Positions 49,930-58,150 of a stretch of DNA of 64,000 bases are shown here, piece by piece; within the stretch, counting starts at the first letter, position 1, and every line of letters starts with the position of its first letter. The stretch is from assembly GCA_020724465.1 (NCBI GenBank), contig DYGX01000003.1, positions 1 through 64,000 on the forward strand, read 5' to 3'. Source of the DNA: Thermoflexus sp. (GTDB lineage Bacteria; Chloroflexota; Anaerolineae; Aggregatilineales; Aggregatilineaceae). The position numbers and the translations under genes were made by a program. The notes below the pieces were generated by a model that saw only the letters and a program-made list of their open reading frames with translations, did no database searches and had not been told where the DNA came from.

Positions 49930-49958
49930 AGTATAGCATGGCGCCGATCGAGCAGCAA
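49930..49958 (-). promoter_or_regulatory. Promoter of the double-zinc-ribbon/WD40 pair
   Basis: TTGCTG (-35, 49953-49958), 17-bp spacer, TATACT (-10, 49930-49935). The -35 abuts the stop codon of the FecR-like gene. Confidence 0.6.
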
Positions 49959-51278
49959 TCAGCCACCCCCGGCTGTCACCCCGCCGCGCACCATCGGGCG
50001 CGCGCTCAGGTCGTAGCGCTCGGCTATCAGCGACACCTCACCGATGATCACATCGACCTTGTGGCCGGACGCGGTAAAGCGCAGTTCCTCGATAATTGCC
50101 GGGCGTCGATCCTGAGGCAGGTCGGTCAGCAGATTGGGCGATTCGTAGACATACCAGGCCTGCTTGTTGATCTGCTCGTGCGGCTCCAGACAGGTATCGC
50201 AGGTGGTACGCCCGACGTTTGGCGTGATCTCGGCGTAGAAGCCGTGCACCCACAGGAAATCGTTCCCGTCGCGGTCTTCGTAGGCCATGCGCAGCATCAC
50301 CGGGCACTCGCTGCCCTGCTCGCCACAGGCGCTGATTTCCTGGTAATCGACACGCATCATCACGCGCAGGCGCACGCTGTCGTACTGGATGATATTCAAC
50401 CCGCCGGCGCCAAAGCTCTGCTGGCAGCCGGTCTCGCCGGGTCCGGCTTCGGGGTGCAACCGGTACAGGTGATAGACGCGCCGGCCATCGATCGTCTCAA
50501 TCGCGAACTGGCCGGGCGGGCCGTTCGGGTCGTCGGGCGAGGGAAAAAACGCGCAGCCCCACTGCTTGGGCCAGTCCTCGGACTCACCAAACAGGCTGTT
50601 GGGAAGCAGGTCGATCGGTCCCTGGCCCACACGCAACTCGGCCTCGCCCGCGACGACGGCCGCTTCTGCCCCGGCGGCGACATGCTGGGTTTGCCCGTGC
50701 GGGGAGACCAGCGTCGCCTCACCCGCGCGGGCGGTCAGCGACAGCACGCTGGCTGTGCTCTCGACCAGATAGCTCCCCCCTTCGCTGATGCGCGCCAGCC
50801 CGAAGGGGCTGTCGACCTCGATCTGAATCTCGCGCTCGATGTCGGAGTTGACCCAGACTTCGAGCCGCCCATTGAGGCCGCCCAGCCGGATTGTGTAGGC
50901 GTTTTCGCTGACGCTGAAGCGCGGGCGGCTGGCCGCCACCAGGCTGATCTGCGTGTTGCTGCGCAAGAACGCAGTGGCGAGCGTCGTGCCCGAATAGGGA
51001 TCGGCGAACGACAGATAGCCCTGCGCCTCATTGTCGGTGGTCAGGCGGCTGCCGCGCGGCACCGAAACCGGGGCGCGGATGGCCTGCTCGGTGTTCGGGT
51101 CGTCGGGCCGCGCCAGCCCGACGGTGCCCCGGCCCACATGCAGCCAGACGTTCAGCTCGGTGGGGGACTCGAAGACGAACCACCGGGCGAACACGATCGT
51201 GCTGACGCACAACAGGCAGAAAATGATCAGTCCACCGAGCATTGTCGCCCAGGCCAGGCGTTGCGGGTTTGCGCTCAT
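49959..51278 (-). CDS. FecR-like membrane-anchored extracytoplasmic protein
   Basis: 439 aa. A cytoplasmic tip and one helix (about residues 10-32) are followed by an outer domain. Residues about 65-210 have the FecR-type beta repeat: GSRLTTDNEAQGYLSF, IQIEVDSPFGLARISEGGSYLVE, LSLTARAGEATLVSPHGQTQHVAAG. The C-terminal half (about 220-439) is a separate Cys-rich beta domain resembling a carbohydrate-binding module. FecR domains sense or bind envelope ligands; no ECF sigma factor is adjacent. It follows the acylphosphatase gene by 21 bp. Confidence 0.72.
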   Translation of the reverse strand: MSANPQRLAWATMLGGLIIFCLLCVSTIVFARWFVFESPTELNVWLHVGRGTVGLARPDDPNTEQAIRAPVSVPRGSRLTTDNEAQGYLSFADPYSGTTLATAFLRSNTQISLVAASRPRFSVSENAYTIRLGGLNGRLEVWVNSDIEREIQIEVDSPFGLARISEGGSYLVESTASVLSLTARAGEATLVSPHGQTQHVAAGAEAAVVAGEAELRVGQGPIDLLPNSLFGESEDWPKQWGCAFFPSPDDPNGPPGQFAIETIDGRRVYHLYRLHPEAGPGETGCQQSFGAGGLNIIQYDSVRLRVMMRVDYQEISACGEQGSECPVMLRMAYEDRDGNDFLWVHGFYAEITPNVGRTTCDTCLEPHEQINKQAWYVYESPNLLTDLPQDRRPAIIEELRFTASGHKVDVIIGEVSLIAERYDLSARPMVRGGVTAGGG

Positions 51279-51299
51279 CGCGTCCTGTCAGTCCACGCC

Positions 51300-51596
51300 T
51301 CAGTAGCGGATGTGAAAACCGTGAAACTCGCCGGTGGCGGGGCCATACTGGATCTCGACCCGGGCCACCTCGGCTGCCGGCGGGCCGCGGTGCAGAAAGC
51401 GCTCGAACTGCTCCAGATCGCGCTTTGACCCCTCGGCCACGACCTCAACCGTGCCATCGGGCCGGTTGCGCACCCAGCCGCTCAGGCCGAGCCGTGCCGC
51501 CGTGTGCTGCGTGGCCGCGCGGAAGTTCACGCCCTGGACCCATCCATGCACGACGGCATGCAGCCGCTCCAGGTTTTTGTCGGGTGTCTCAGCCAT
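51300..51596 (-). CDS. acyP: Acylphosphatase
   Basis: 98 aa enzyme that hydrolyses acyl-phosphates. Catalytic Arg is in VHGWVQGVNFRAAT and catalytic Asn in GWVRNRPDGTVEVVAEG. The frame is open to 51620, but the TATAAT promoter at 51629 and the family N-terminus point to ATG 51596. Possible substrates include carbamoyl- or acetyl-phosphate. It lies downstream of the TPR gene but has its own strong promoter. Confidence 0.92.
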   Translation of the reverse strand: MAETPDKNLERLHAVVHGWVQGVNFRAATQHTAARLGLSGWVRNRPDGTVEVVAEGSKRDLEQFERFLHRGPPAAEVARVEIQYGPATGEFHGFHIRY

Positions 51597-51628
51597 TGGC
51601 AGTTGCCCCACTCCAACCACGCGCGGCC

Positions 51629-51657
51629 ATTATAGCAGCCGGACAGACGGCTCACAA
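51629..51657 (-). promoter_or_regulatory. Promoter of acyP
   Basis: TTGTGA (-35, 51652-51657), 17-bp spacer, TATAAT (-10, 51629-51634). Leader about 25 nt. Confidence 0.65.
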
Positions 51658-51663
51658 CGGGTG

Positions 51664-52257
51664 CTAGTTGCTGAGGGGAGAAGGCGGCAGGCGGCGCAAC
51701 TCGAAAACGCGGTCGCGCATCACTCGCGCGTCTTTGTCGTGCGGGTTAGTTTCCAGCGCCCGTGTGAAGGCGTCGTGCGCCTTGTCCCACGCGCGCTGAT
51801 CGACGTAGATCAGCCCCATGTTGTAGTGCACGTTGGGATAGGCCGGGTCGATCTCGATCACGCGACGATAGGCTTCCAGCGCGCGGGCCTGGCGCTCGCT
51901 GGTGGACGTGACCAGCTTGCCGAGGTACGCCGCGGCGAGGTTGGACCAGACGGCCGGGTTGTTGGGGTCCAGTTGCGTGGCACGCTCCAGATACGGGATC
52001 GCGCGCTGATGATGTCCGGCGAGGATGTACGCTCCGCCCAGGTTGGTCAGCACATCGATATCGTCCGGCCGCAGCGCGAAACAGCGTTCGAGCAGCGGCA
52101 GAGCATCGCGGCTTTTGCCTTGCGTGAGCAGGTGCGCCGCCTGTGTCATCTGGCGCTGGAACTGCTCCTCGGACATTTCGTGCAGGCGGCGGTTCAGCGC
52201 GTCGCGCTCGTCGTCGGCGCCGGCCTGAGCAGGGTTCATCCAGTTGTGATCAGACAT
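51664..52257 (-). CDS. Tetratricopeptide-repeat protein
   Basis: 197 aa cytoplasmic protein with about four TPR units (residues 45-185): AAHLLTQGKSRDALPLLERC, LGGAYILAGHHQRAIPYLERA, LAAAYLGKL, and MGLIYVDQRAWDKAHDAFTRA. It is a scaffold for protein-protein contact; partner unknown. The frame extends to 52356, but ATG 52257 has a GGAG-type ribosome-binding site and gives the plain TPR protein. It follows the HEAT-repeat gene. Confidence 0.83.
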   Translation of the reverse strand: MSDHNWMNPAQAGADDERDALNRRLHEMSEEQFQRQMTQAAHLLTQGKSRDALPLLERCFALRPDDIDVLTNLGGAYILAGHHQRAIPYLERATQLDPNNPAVWSNLAAAYLGKLVTSTSERQARALEAYRRVIEIDPAYPNVHYNMGLIYVDQRAWDKAHDAFTRALETNPHDKDARVMRDRVFELRRLPPSPLSN

Positions 52258-52319
52258 TACGGCTCTCACTCCATTCCAGGTTCTGCGGTTGCAGGCGGTC
52301 GATAGGTGAACGGCGCGGC

Positions 52320-52339
52320 TGGGCAAACCGGGTTGCCCA
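52320..52339 (-). other. Hairpin between HEAT and TPR genes
   Basis: TGGGCAA (52320-52326) and TTGCCCA (52333-52339) form a perfect 7-bp stem with a 6-nt loop, about 60 nt past the HEAT stop. No U-run. Confidence 0.4.
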
Positions 52340-52398
52340 AGCGCGCGCCTGGACAACCCGGCTGTCTGCGAGGTGCCGCGTGGAGCGGCAGGGATAGC

Positions 52399-53475
52399 TC
52401 AGTTGTAGTACTCCTCGAAGTTTTCGTCGAAGTCGAACTCATCGTCGTCTTCGTCGTCTTCGTCGTCCAGATCGTCCAGATCGATCTCGTCCAGGTCGTC
52501 CAGCCCTTGCTCGTCGTAGCGGCCAAAGTCGAACAGCGGGAGCATATCCTCGCCGGCCAGCGCCGCGGTCGATTGCGCGTCTTCGATGGCTTCGAGCAGC
52601 GTCTCGTCGCCGTCTTGCTCGGCGCGCGCGGCAAGCTGATCCAGCGCCTTGCGGGCAAGCTGCCCGCCGATCTCGCCGATGGCCCAGATCGCGACTTCCT
52701 GGATCTCGCGATCCTCTTCATATGCCAGCTCGATCAGCCGGGGGAGCGCCTTGCGCAGCTCCAGTTCGCCCGCCGCGCGGGCGGCTTCGTAGCGCAGCTC
52801 TGGATATTCGCTGGACAGCTCTTCGAGCACCAGCGGCTGCCAGCTCTCATCGCACGAACGCCCCATTGCGAAGACCGAACTGACGCGCATGGGCAGTTCA
52901 TCGGCGTAGTACGCCTCGCGGATCAGTTCGGGGACGCTGGCGTGACCGCAGTTGGCGATCGCTTCCAGCGCCCGGCGGCGCACGTCCAGGTCTTCGTTGA
53001 GGTTGTTGTAGAGCGCCAGCAGGGTATCTTGAAGCTCCTGGTTAAAGCGCTCGGGCAGTTTGCCTAGCTCGCCTTGCAGCACGAAGACCCCCAGCGCCTT
53101 GACCGCCGCGGCGCGCACCTCGGAGAACGGGTCGTCTTGCGCCAGGCTGAGCAGCCGGCGGACGGTCGGCAGGTCGCTTTCCTCAAGCACCCCCTCGACG
53201 GCGCCCAGCCGGACTTCGGGATCGGGGTCGCCCAGCGCCAGGTGGATGATCGGGCTGAAATCCAGATCGAAGTTGGTCTCTGCCACATCCACCAGCCGTC
53301 CGATCACGTGGCGCCGGCGCTCGACCGAGAGGTTCGGCCAGACGATCTGAAAGTCGGCCCAGTTCTGGTCGACCAGGTCGGACAGGCTGTAGATGGCGTC
53401 GGCTGAAAGCGGCGCGTCGGCGCGAAGCTGCTCCAGCGTCTCGGTGAAACTGATGGTCTTGCTCTTGCGAATCAT
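52399..53475 (-). CDS. HEAT-repeat protein with acidic C-terminal tail
   Basis: 358 aa. About five or six HEAT or PBS-lyase-like helical repeats fill residues 60-300, e.g. LALGDPDPEVRLGAVEGVLEE, LAQDDPFSEVRAAAVKALGV, NEDLDVRRRALEAIANCG, YEEDREIQEVAIWAIGEIG. The last ~35 residues are almost all Asp/Glu with a few aromatics, much like the RpoC tail. No catalytic motif, so it is probably a protein-binding scaffold. The ATG at 53475 is 40 bp after the rseP stop, in the same direction. Confidence 0.82.
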   Translation of the reverse strand: MIRKSKTISFTETLEQLRADAPLSADAIYSLSDLVDQNWADFQIVWPNLSVERRRHVIGRLVDVAETNFDLDFSPIIHLALGDPDPEVRLGAVEGVLEESDLPTVRRLLSLAQDDPFSEVRAAAVKALGVFVLQGELGKLPERFNQELQDTLLALYNNLNEDLDVRRRALEAIANCGHASVPELIREAYYADELPMRVSSVFAMGRSCDESWQPLVLEELSSEYPELRYEAARAAGELELRKALPRLIELAYEEDREIQEVAIWAIGEIGGQLARKALDQLAARAEQDGDETLLEAIEDAQSTAALAGEDMLPLFDFGRYDEQGLDDLDEIDLDDLDDEDDEDDDEFDFDENFEEYYN

Positions 53476-53515
53476 TGCGTTCTATGACCCTGTTTTGTTC
53501 TCACGCCCGCGCCGT

Positions 53516-54925
53516 TCAGCGCAGGTTGCTGACGTCGATCGGATTGATGATATCGTTGATGATCGTGATCGCGATCAGGCTGAGCAGGAAGAGCAGGCTG
53601 ATGAAGTGAATCAGCCCTTCCCGCTCTGGCTCCATCGGCTTGCCACGGATCAGCTCGATAATGACGAACAGGATACGCCCGCCGTCCAGCCCCGGGATCG
53701 GCAGCAGGTTGGTGAACGCCAGCGCGATGCTGATCATCGCGGCGAAGCCGAGGATCGGGTAGACCTGCTCGGTTTCGATGCTCTGTTCCAGCACCGGGCC
53801 GCCAAGCTGGCCGATGCCCACCGGGCTGACGGGCCGGGCCGCTTCGGCGCCGATCTCGCCCCGGATGATGTCGCCGACAAGCTGGACGATCAGACGCGGC
53901 ACTTCCACAAACTGGTTAAAGCCCGTCTCGATCGCCTGGCCAAGCGGCAGAGGCCGGGTGTACGTGCGCACGTCGCGGTTAACCGCGGTCAGGCCAATGA
54001 TGGCCGGCTGCAGCGGTGAGATGCTGACTCCCATCCGCGCTGTGCCATTCGAGTCTTTGACCGGTGTGACCGGGATCTGCAGCGTTTCGCCGCCACGCAG
54101 AATCGTCACCACGATCTCCTGGCCCTCGTGCGAGGCGGTGTAATCCTGAAGCTGTTTGATGCTGGTGATCTCGATGTCGTCAACCTTGACGATCACATCT
54201 TCCGGCAGGATGCCTGCCGTAAAGGCCGGCATGTCTTCCTCGACCGCGTTGACGTAAGCGCGCGTCACATTTGCCGATTCGACCACGTCCGCCTTCAAGC
54301 GGATCGGCTCAAGCACAGCCCCGTCACGCTCGATCACCAGCGTGACCGTCTCGTCGCTCAGCGACGCCAGCGCCGCGTTGAACTCATCCGCTGACTCGAC
54401 CGGCGCGCCGTTCAGTTCCAGGATCACGTCACCCGGCTGCAGACCGGCCCGTTCAGCCGGCGACCCCGGCATCACGTCGTACACGGTGACGTCGGCGCGG
54501 GCGAAGGGCTGGCCGATGAGCGCGATCACCACGAAAATGACCAGCGCCGCCAGCAGGTTAATCGCCGGGCCGGCCCCCATGAAGATGATGCGCTCCCAGG
54601 GCGTCGCCTGGTTGACGCTCTTAGGGTTCTTGATCCCGCGCTCGCGGATTTCCTGCTGGTCCGCCGTCAGTTCCGCCTCGGTTTTGGGCTTGACGAAGTC
54701 CTCGCCGTAGGGGCGGACGAACCCGCCGATGGGCAGCCAGTTGAGGGTGTAGATCGTGTCGCCGCGTGTGAAAAGGACTTTGGCGCGCGGCGGAAAGCCG
54801 ATCCCGAACTCCAGCACCGTGATCCCGACGAGCTTGGCCGCGATAAAATGCCCGAACTCGTGAATGACCACCAGCGGAATCAGCACCAGTACAAAGGATG
54901 CCAGTCCCAATACGAAATCAGTCAT
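53516..54925 (-). CDS. rseP: Site-2 intramembrane metalloprotease (RseP type)
   Basis: 469 aa S2P-family zinc protease that cleaves membrane-embedded anti-sigma factors or signal peptides. The HEFGH zinc motif is in the first helix (VVIHEFGHFIAAK). Two PDZ domains follow (LQPGDVILELNGAPV and ILPEDVIVKVDDIEI), then the second zinc-site motif NLLPIPGLDGGRI. The frame reaches 54961, but AAAGGA lies before ATG 54925. A promoter and a leader hairpin with a U-run lie upstream. The clients here are unknown; HEAT and TPR genes follow in the same direction. Confidence 0.94.
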   Translation of the reverse strand: MTDFVLGLASFVLVLIPLVVIHEFGHFIAAKLVGITVLEFGIGFPPRAKVLFTRGDTIYTLNWLPIGGFVRPYGEDFVKPKTEAELTADQQEIRERGIKNPKSVNQATPWERIIFMGAGPAINLLAALVIFVVIALIGQPFARADVTVYDVMPGSPAERAGLQPGDVILELNGAPVESADEFNAALASLSDETVTLVIERDGAVLEPIRLKADVVESANVTRAYVNAVEEDMPAFTAGILPEDVIVKVDDIEITSIKQLQDYTASHEGQEIVVTILRGGETLQIPVTPVKDSNGTARMGVSISPLQPAIIGLTAVNRDVRTYTRPLPLGQAIETGFNQFVEVPRLIVQLVGDIIRGEIGAEAARPVSPVGIGQLGGPVLEQSIETEQVYPILGFAAMISIALAFTNLLPIPGLDGGRILFVIIELIRGKPMEPEREGLIHFISLLFLLSLIAITIINDIINPIDVSNLR

Positions 54926-54963
54926 TGTCGTTCCTTTGTTCTCCCGGACGCCGGCCCGCAAGT

Positions 54964-54987
54964 AAAAAGAGCGCCAAGAGGGGGCGC
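54964..54987 (-). terminator. Leader hairpin with U-run before rseP
   Basis: On the minus strand GCGCC pairs with GGCGC (54983-54987 with 54971-54975), then UUUUU at 54968-54964. It lies inside the rseP leader, so it may be an attenuator rather than an operon end. The stem is short. Confidence 0.4.
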
Positions 54988-55048
54988 CCCTGAAGTGTCG
55001 ATTGATCTCGGCTCTGCATCAGTGGTTACCCTGATTCATCTCACTGAA

Positions 55049-55077
55049 ATTATAGCGGCGGGGCAGGCGAGGGGCAA
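55049..55077 (-). promoter_or_regulatory. Promoter of rseP
   Basis: TTGCCC (-35, 55072-55077), 17-bp spacer, TATAAT (-10, 55049-55054). Leader about 117 nt. Confidence 0.6.
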
Positions 55078-55079
55078 GG

Positions 55080-55098
55080 CTTGACGGGAAGTGTCAAG
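55080..55098. promoter_or_regulatory. Inverted repeat beside the rseP promoter
   Basis: CTTGAC (55080-55085) and GTCAAG (55093-55098), spacer 7 bp, directly upstream of the rseP -35. Operator candidate. Confidence 0.35.
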
Positions 55099-55391
55099 TA
55101 GTTGGATATGGCAAAATGAGTGTGCCAACATGTCCTCCCTGCCAAAAAACACAGAGCAGCAAGTGAGAGCCGGGCGTGCCGAAGCCAGCAGCCAACGATT
55201 CACCTTTGTCGAGTCGGATACAGCGCCGACATGCTGGCCCCGGCGGACGAGTTGTTGCCTTGTCGGTTGGGCGTGCCCACACGGTTGATGAGCCGACCTG
55301 GCAGGACGTGCTGGATCGAGCGCCGCACGCCGCACGGCACAAGAGCAGCGCCAGTTCAGCCTCTGAGGACGCTCCCAGCAAATACAGTCCC

Positions 55392-55420
55392 CTGACAAAC
55401 CCCTCAGGCTGCGGTACAAT
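55392..55420 (+). promoter_or_regulatory. Promoter of the desulfurase-mnmA pair
   Basis: CTGACA (-35, 55392-55397), 17-bp spacer, TACAAT (-10, 55415-55420); both are five of six to consensus. The expected start site falls at the tandem repeat. Confidence 0.7.
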
Positions 55421-55427
55421 TGGACGG

Positions 55428-55477
55428 AATTTATCACATGCCGATCAGAGAAAATTTATCACATGCCGATCAGAGAA
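55428..55477 (+). repeat. 25-bp perfect tandem duplication at the desulfurase transcript start
   Basis: The unit AATTTATCACATGCCGATCA-GAGAA occurs twice back to back (55428-55452 and 55453-55477). It begins at the predicted +1 and ends 14 bp before the ATG at 55492. No match to the IscR site I know. Confidence 0.7.
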
Positions 55478-55491
55478 ATTGCAGGACGACA

Positions 55492-56673
55492 ATGACTTCA
55501 ATCTACCTGGACCACAGCGCGACGACCCCGCTTGACCCGCGGGTGCTGGATGCGATGCTCCCCTATTTCAGCGACAATTTCGGGAACACGCTCGCCGTGC
55601 ACCGCTGGGGCCGCGAGGCCGAGCGCGATCTGGAAGTGGCCCGCGAGAGCGTGGCCCGGCTGCTCAACTGCGCCCCGCACGAGGTCATCTTCACCAGCGG
55701 GGGTACCGAAAGCGACAACCTGGCGCTGCGCGGCCCGGCGCAGGCGGCGCGTGTCGAAGGCCGCCCGATCACGATCATCACGACCCCCGTCGAGCACGAG
55801 GCCGTCACGGCCACCGCGCGGCAACTGCGTGACACGCTGGGGGCTGCGCTGCGCATCGTGCCAGTCGATCGCTTCGGGCGCGTGGAGCCAGACGCGTTGC
55901 GTGTGGCGCTGCACAACCTGCCCCGGGATGGCGTCGCGATCGTCAGCCTGATCCACACCAACAACGAAGTCGGGACGTTCAACCCCATCGCGGACCTGGC
56001 TGCCATCGCCCGCGAGCATGGGGCGCTGGTTCACACCGACGCGGTCCAGGCTGGCGGGCTGGTCGCGCTGGACGTTCAGGCGCTGGACGTGGATATGCTC
56101 TCGCTGTCGGCGCACAAGTTCTACGGTCCCAAGGGCGCGGGCGTGCTCTTCCTGCGCGCAGGGACGCCCTTCCTCAGCTCGCAGACGGGCGCCAAACACG
56201 AAGATCACCGCCGCGCCGGGACGCATAACCTGCCCGGCATCATCGGCACGGCACGCGCGCTGGAGCTGGCACGCGACGAGCTGGCCGACAACACAGCACG
56301 TCTCAGCGCCCTGCGCGACCGGCTGATTGAGGGCGTGCTCGCCCGCGTGCCGGATGCCGCGCTGAGCGGTCATCCCACCGAGCGCCTGGCAGGTCACGCC
56401 AGCTTCGTGTTCCGCGGCGTGGAGAGCAACACGCTGCTGATGCACCTCGACCAGCATGGGATCGCCGCCTCGTCCGGCAGCGCGTGCAAAGTCGGCAACC
56501 CGCAGCCCTCGCCCATCCTTGAGGCGCTCGGCTACGGTCCGGAGTGGACACGCGGCGGTCTACGTCTGACCCTCGGTCACAGCACCACCGAGGCGCAGAT
56601 CGACACCGTGCTCGACATTTTGCCTCAGGCGGTCGAGCGGGTCCGGGCGCTCAGCCCGCTCTACAGCGTTTGA
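55492..56673 (+). CDS. iscS: Cysteine desulfurase (NifS/IscS family)
   Basis: 393 aa PLP enzyme that moves sulfur from cysteine onto itself. Seen: [25 protein letters not shown], the HTDAVQAGG Asp, PLP Lys209 in [12 protein letters not shown], and the catalytic Cys332 in [10 protein letters not shown]. The frame is open to 55420, but AGGA precedes ATG 55492, where the family starts. No iscU follows, but mnmA does (20 bp), so sulfur for tRNA thiolation is a likely use. Could equally be named nifS-like. Confidence 0.92.
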   Translation: MTSIYLDHSATTPLDPRVLDAMLPYFSDNFGNTLAVHRWGREAERDLEVARESVARLLNCAPHEVIFTSGGTESDNLALRGPAQAARVEGRPITIITTPVEHEAVTATARQLRDTLGAALRIVPVDRFGRVEPDALRVALHNLPRDGVAIVSLIHTNNEVGTFNPIADLAAIAREHGALVHTDAVQAGGLVALDVQALDVDMLSLSAHKFYGPKGAGVLFLRAGTPFLSSQTGAKHEDHRRAGTHNLPGIIGTARALELARDELADNTARLSALRDRLIEGVLARVPDAALSGHPTERLAGHASFVFRGVESNTLLMHLDQHGIAASSGSACKVGNPQPSPILEALGYGPEWTRGGLRLTLGHSTTEAQIDTVLDILPQAVERVRALSPLYSV

Positions 56674-56693
56674 CCGCAAAGCGCAGGCAGACG

Positions 56694-57800
56694 ATGGGTA
56701 GCAAGCCTCGCGTCGTCGTCGCCATGAGCGGCGGAGTCGACAGTTCGGTCGCGGCGGCCCTGCTGGTTCAGCAGGGCTACGACGTGATCGGCATGATGCT
56801 GCGTCTGTGGGCCGAAGACTGCAGCGACGAATCCGGCGCGGCCGTCGCCAACCGCTGCTGCACGCCCGCCCAGATGGCCGACGCGCAGCGCATCGCGAAC
56901 CGGCTCGGCATCCCCTTCTACGTGATCGACACACAGGACGTCTTCCGGCGCACTGTGGTCCAGTTTTTCATCGATCGCTACGCTGCAGGCGACACGCCGA
57001 ACCCATGCCTGGAGTGCAACCGGCACATCCGCTTCGAGTGGCTGCTCAATCATGCGCTCGCGCTGGGCGCGGAGTATCTCGCCACCGGCCACTACGCGCG
57101 CGTTCGCCGCGACGCAGACGGGACGGCTCACCTGCTGCGCGGCCTGGACCCTGCCAAGGATCAGAGCTACGTACTCAGCGTGCTTATGCAGGACAAACTG
57201 CGGCGCGCCCTGTTTCCTATCGGAGAGTACGAAAAGGCGCGGGTCCGCGCCTTGGCCGCCGATCTGGGGCTGCCGGTCGCCCGGAAACGCGACAGCCAGG
57301 ACCTGTGCTTTCTGGCCGACGGCGATTACCGGCGCTTCCTGGCGCAGCACGCGCCCCACGCCGTCCGCCCCGGCCCGATCCTCACCCGCGACGGGCGCGA
57401 GCTGGGCCAGCACACCGGTCTGCCGAACTATACGATCGGGCAGCGCAAAGGATTGGGGATCGCCGCGCCGGAGCCGTATTACGTGCTGGCGACCGATCCG
57501 GCCCGCAACGCGTTGGTTGTCGGCACGCGTGAGGAATTGGGCTGCAGCACCCTGATCGCCAACCGCGCCAACTGGATCGCGGGCGCGCCCCCTGCCGGGC
57601 CGTTCCGCGCCGAGGTGAAGATCCGCTACCGGGCACCAGCAGCCCCGGCCTGGGTGACGCCCGAAGACAACGACCGCTTCTCGGTCACATTCGACGAGCC
57701 GCTGCGCGACATCACGCCGGGCCAGGGCGCGGTGATCTACCTCGGCGACGAGTGCCTGGGGGGCGGCATCATCGCGCAGAGCGGCTACACCGGCCTGTGA
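56694..57800 (+). CDS. mnmA: tRNA 2-thiouridylase
   Basis: 368 aa ATP-dependent enzyme that makes 2-thiouridine at U34 of tRNA-Lys/Glu/Gln. The PP-loop is [15 protein letters not shown] (residues 10-24). The catalytic Cys pair is in [12 protein letters not shown] and [14 protein letters not shown], and TGHYARV and DQSYVLSVL are typical. An upstream frame to 56544 runs inside the desulfurase, so ATG 56694 is the start. It lies next to its sulfur donor, which supports a joint role. Confidence 0.95.
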   Translation: MGSKPRVVVAMSGGVDSSVAAALLVQQGYDVIGMMLRLWAEDCSDESGAAVANRCCTPAQMADAQRIANRLGIPFYVIDTQDVFRRTVVQFFIDRYAAGDTPNPCLECNRHIRFEWLLNHALALGAEYLATGHYARVRRDADGTAHLLRGLDPAKDQSYVLSVLMQDKLRRALFPIGEYEKARVRALAADLGLPVARKRDSQDLCFLADGDYRRFLAQHAPHAVRPGPILTRDGRELGQHTGLPNYTIGQRKGLGIAAPEPYYVLATDPARNALVVGTREELGCSTLIANRANWIAGAPPAGPFRAEVKIRYRAPAAPAWVTPEDNDRFSVTFDEPLRDITPGQGAVIYLGDECLGGGIIAQSGYTGL

Positions 57801-57824
57801 TCGCCCGAACGCGGTCAGGTTTCG

Positions 57825-58013
57825 CTATTTGGCCGTGTCGTTTTCCTGCTCGCGCAACGCCTGCTCGACATCTTCGCGGTCGCCTTCGGCTTTGTCCGGC
57901 GTGCGGCGGTGCCTGTCCTGTTTCGGCGCGGGGTCGCGGTCCCCTTCGGCCTGGCTGGGCACGAACTCCGGCTCGGCTGCCGGCTGCGTCGTGTTTTGAT
58001 CGTCATCCGCCAT
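57825..58013 (-). CDS. Small highly charged protein, unknown
   Basis: 62 aa, starting MADDDQNTTQPAAEPEF. It is rich in Asp, Glu, Arg and Gln without hydrophobic core or Cys, so probably disordered. GGAG lies 9 nt before the ATG. An alternative start 13 codons upstream (58052) is less likely. It is a credible small gene but has no recognised relatives. Confidence 0.5.
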   Translation of the reverse strand: MADDDQNTTQPAAEPEFVPSQAEGDRDPAPKQDRHRRTPDKAEGDREDVEQALREQENDTAK

Positions 58014-58150
58014 CGCGTGCGCTCCATTTGCTGTCCCTGCCTTGAGAATCACCGGCTGACTTGCCTATTCCACACTACAGCAGACGGATGCCGGGCACAT
58101 GGGCAAGGTGGTGAATGTGCGGCTGGGTGAGATGGGGGATTTCGCGGCGC

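Larger units (their letters stand above)
54926..55491. other. Divergent regulatory gap between rseP and cysteine desulfurase
   Basis: About 570 bp without a credible gene. Ordered from the rseP side it holds a leader hairpin with a U-run (54964-54987), the rseP promoter (55049-55077), an inverted repeat (55080-55098), about 290 bp with nothing recognised, the desulfurase promoter (55392-55420) and a 25-bp tandem duplication (55428-55477). ORFs of 65-133 codons inside look random. Confidence 0.65.
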
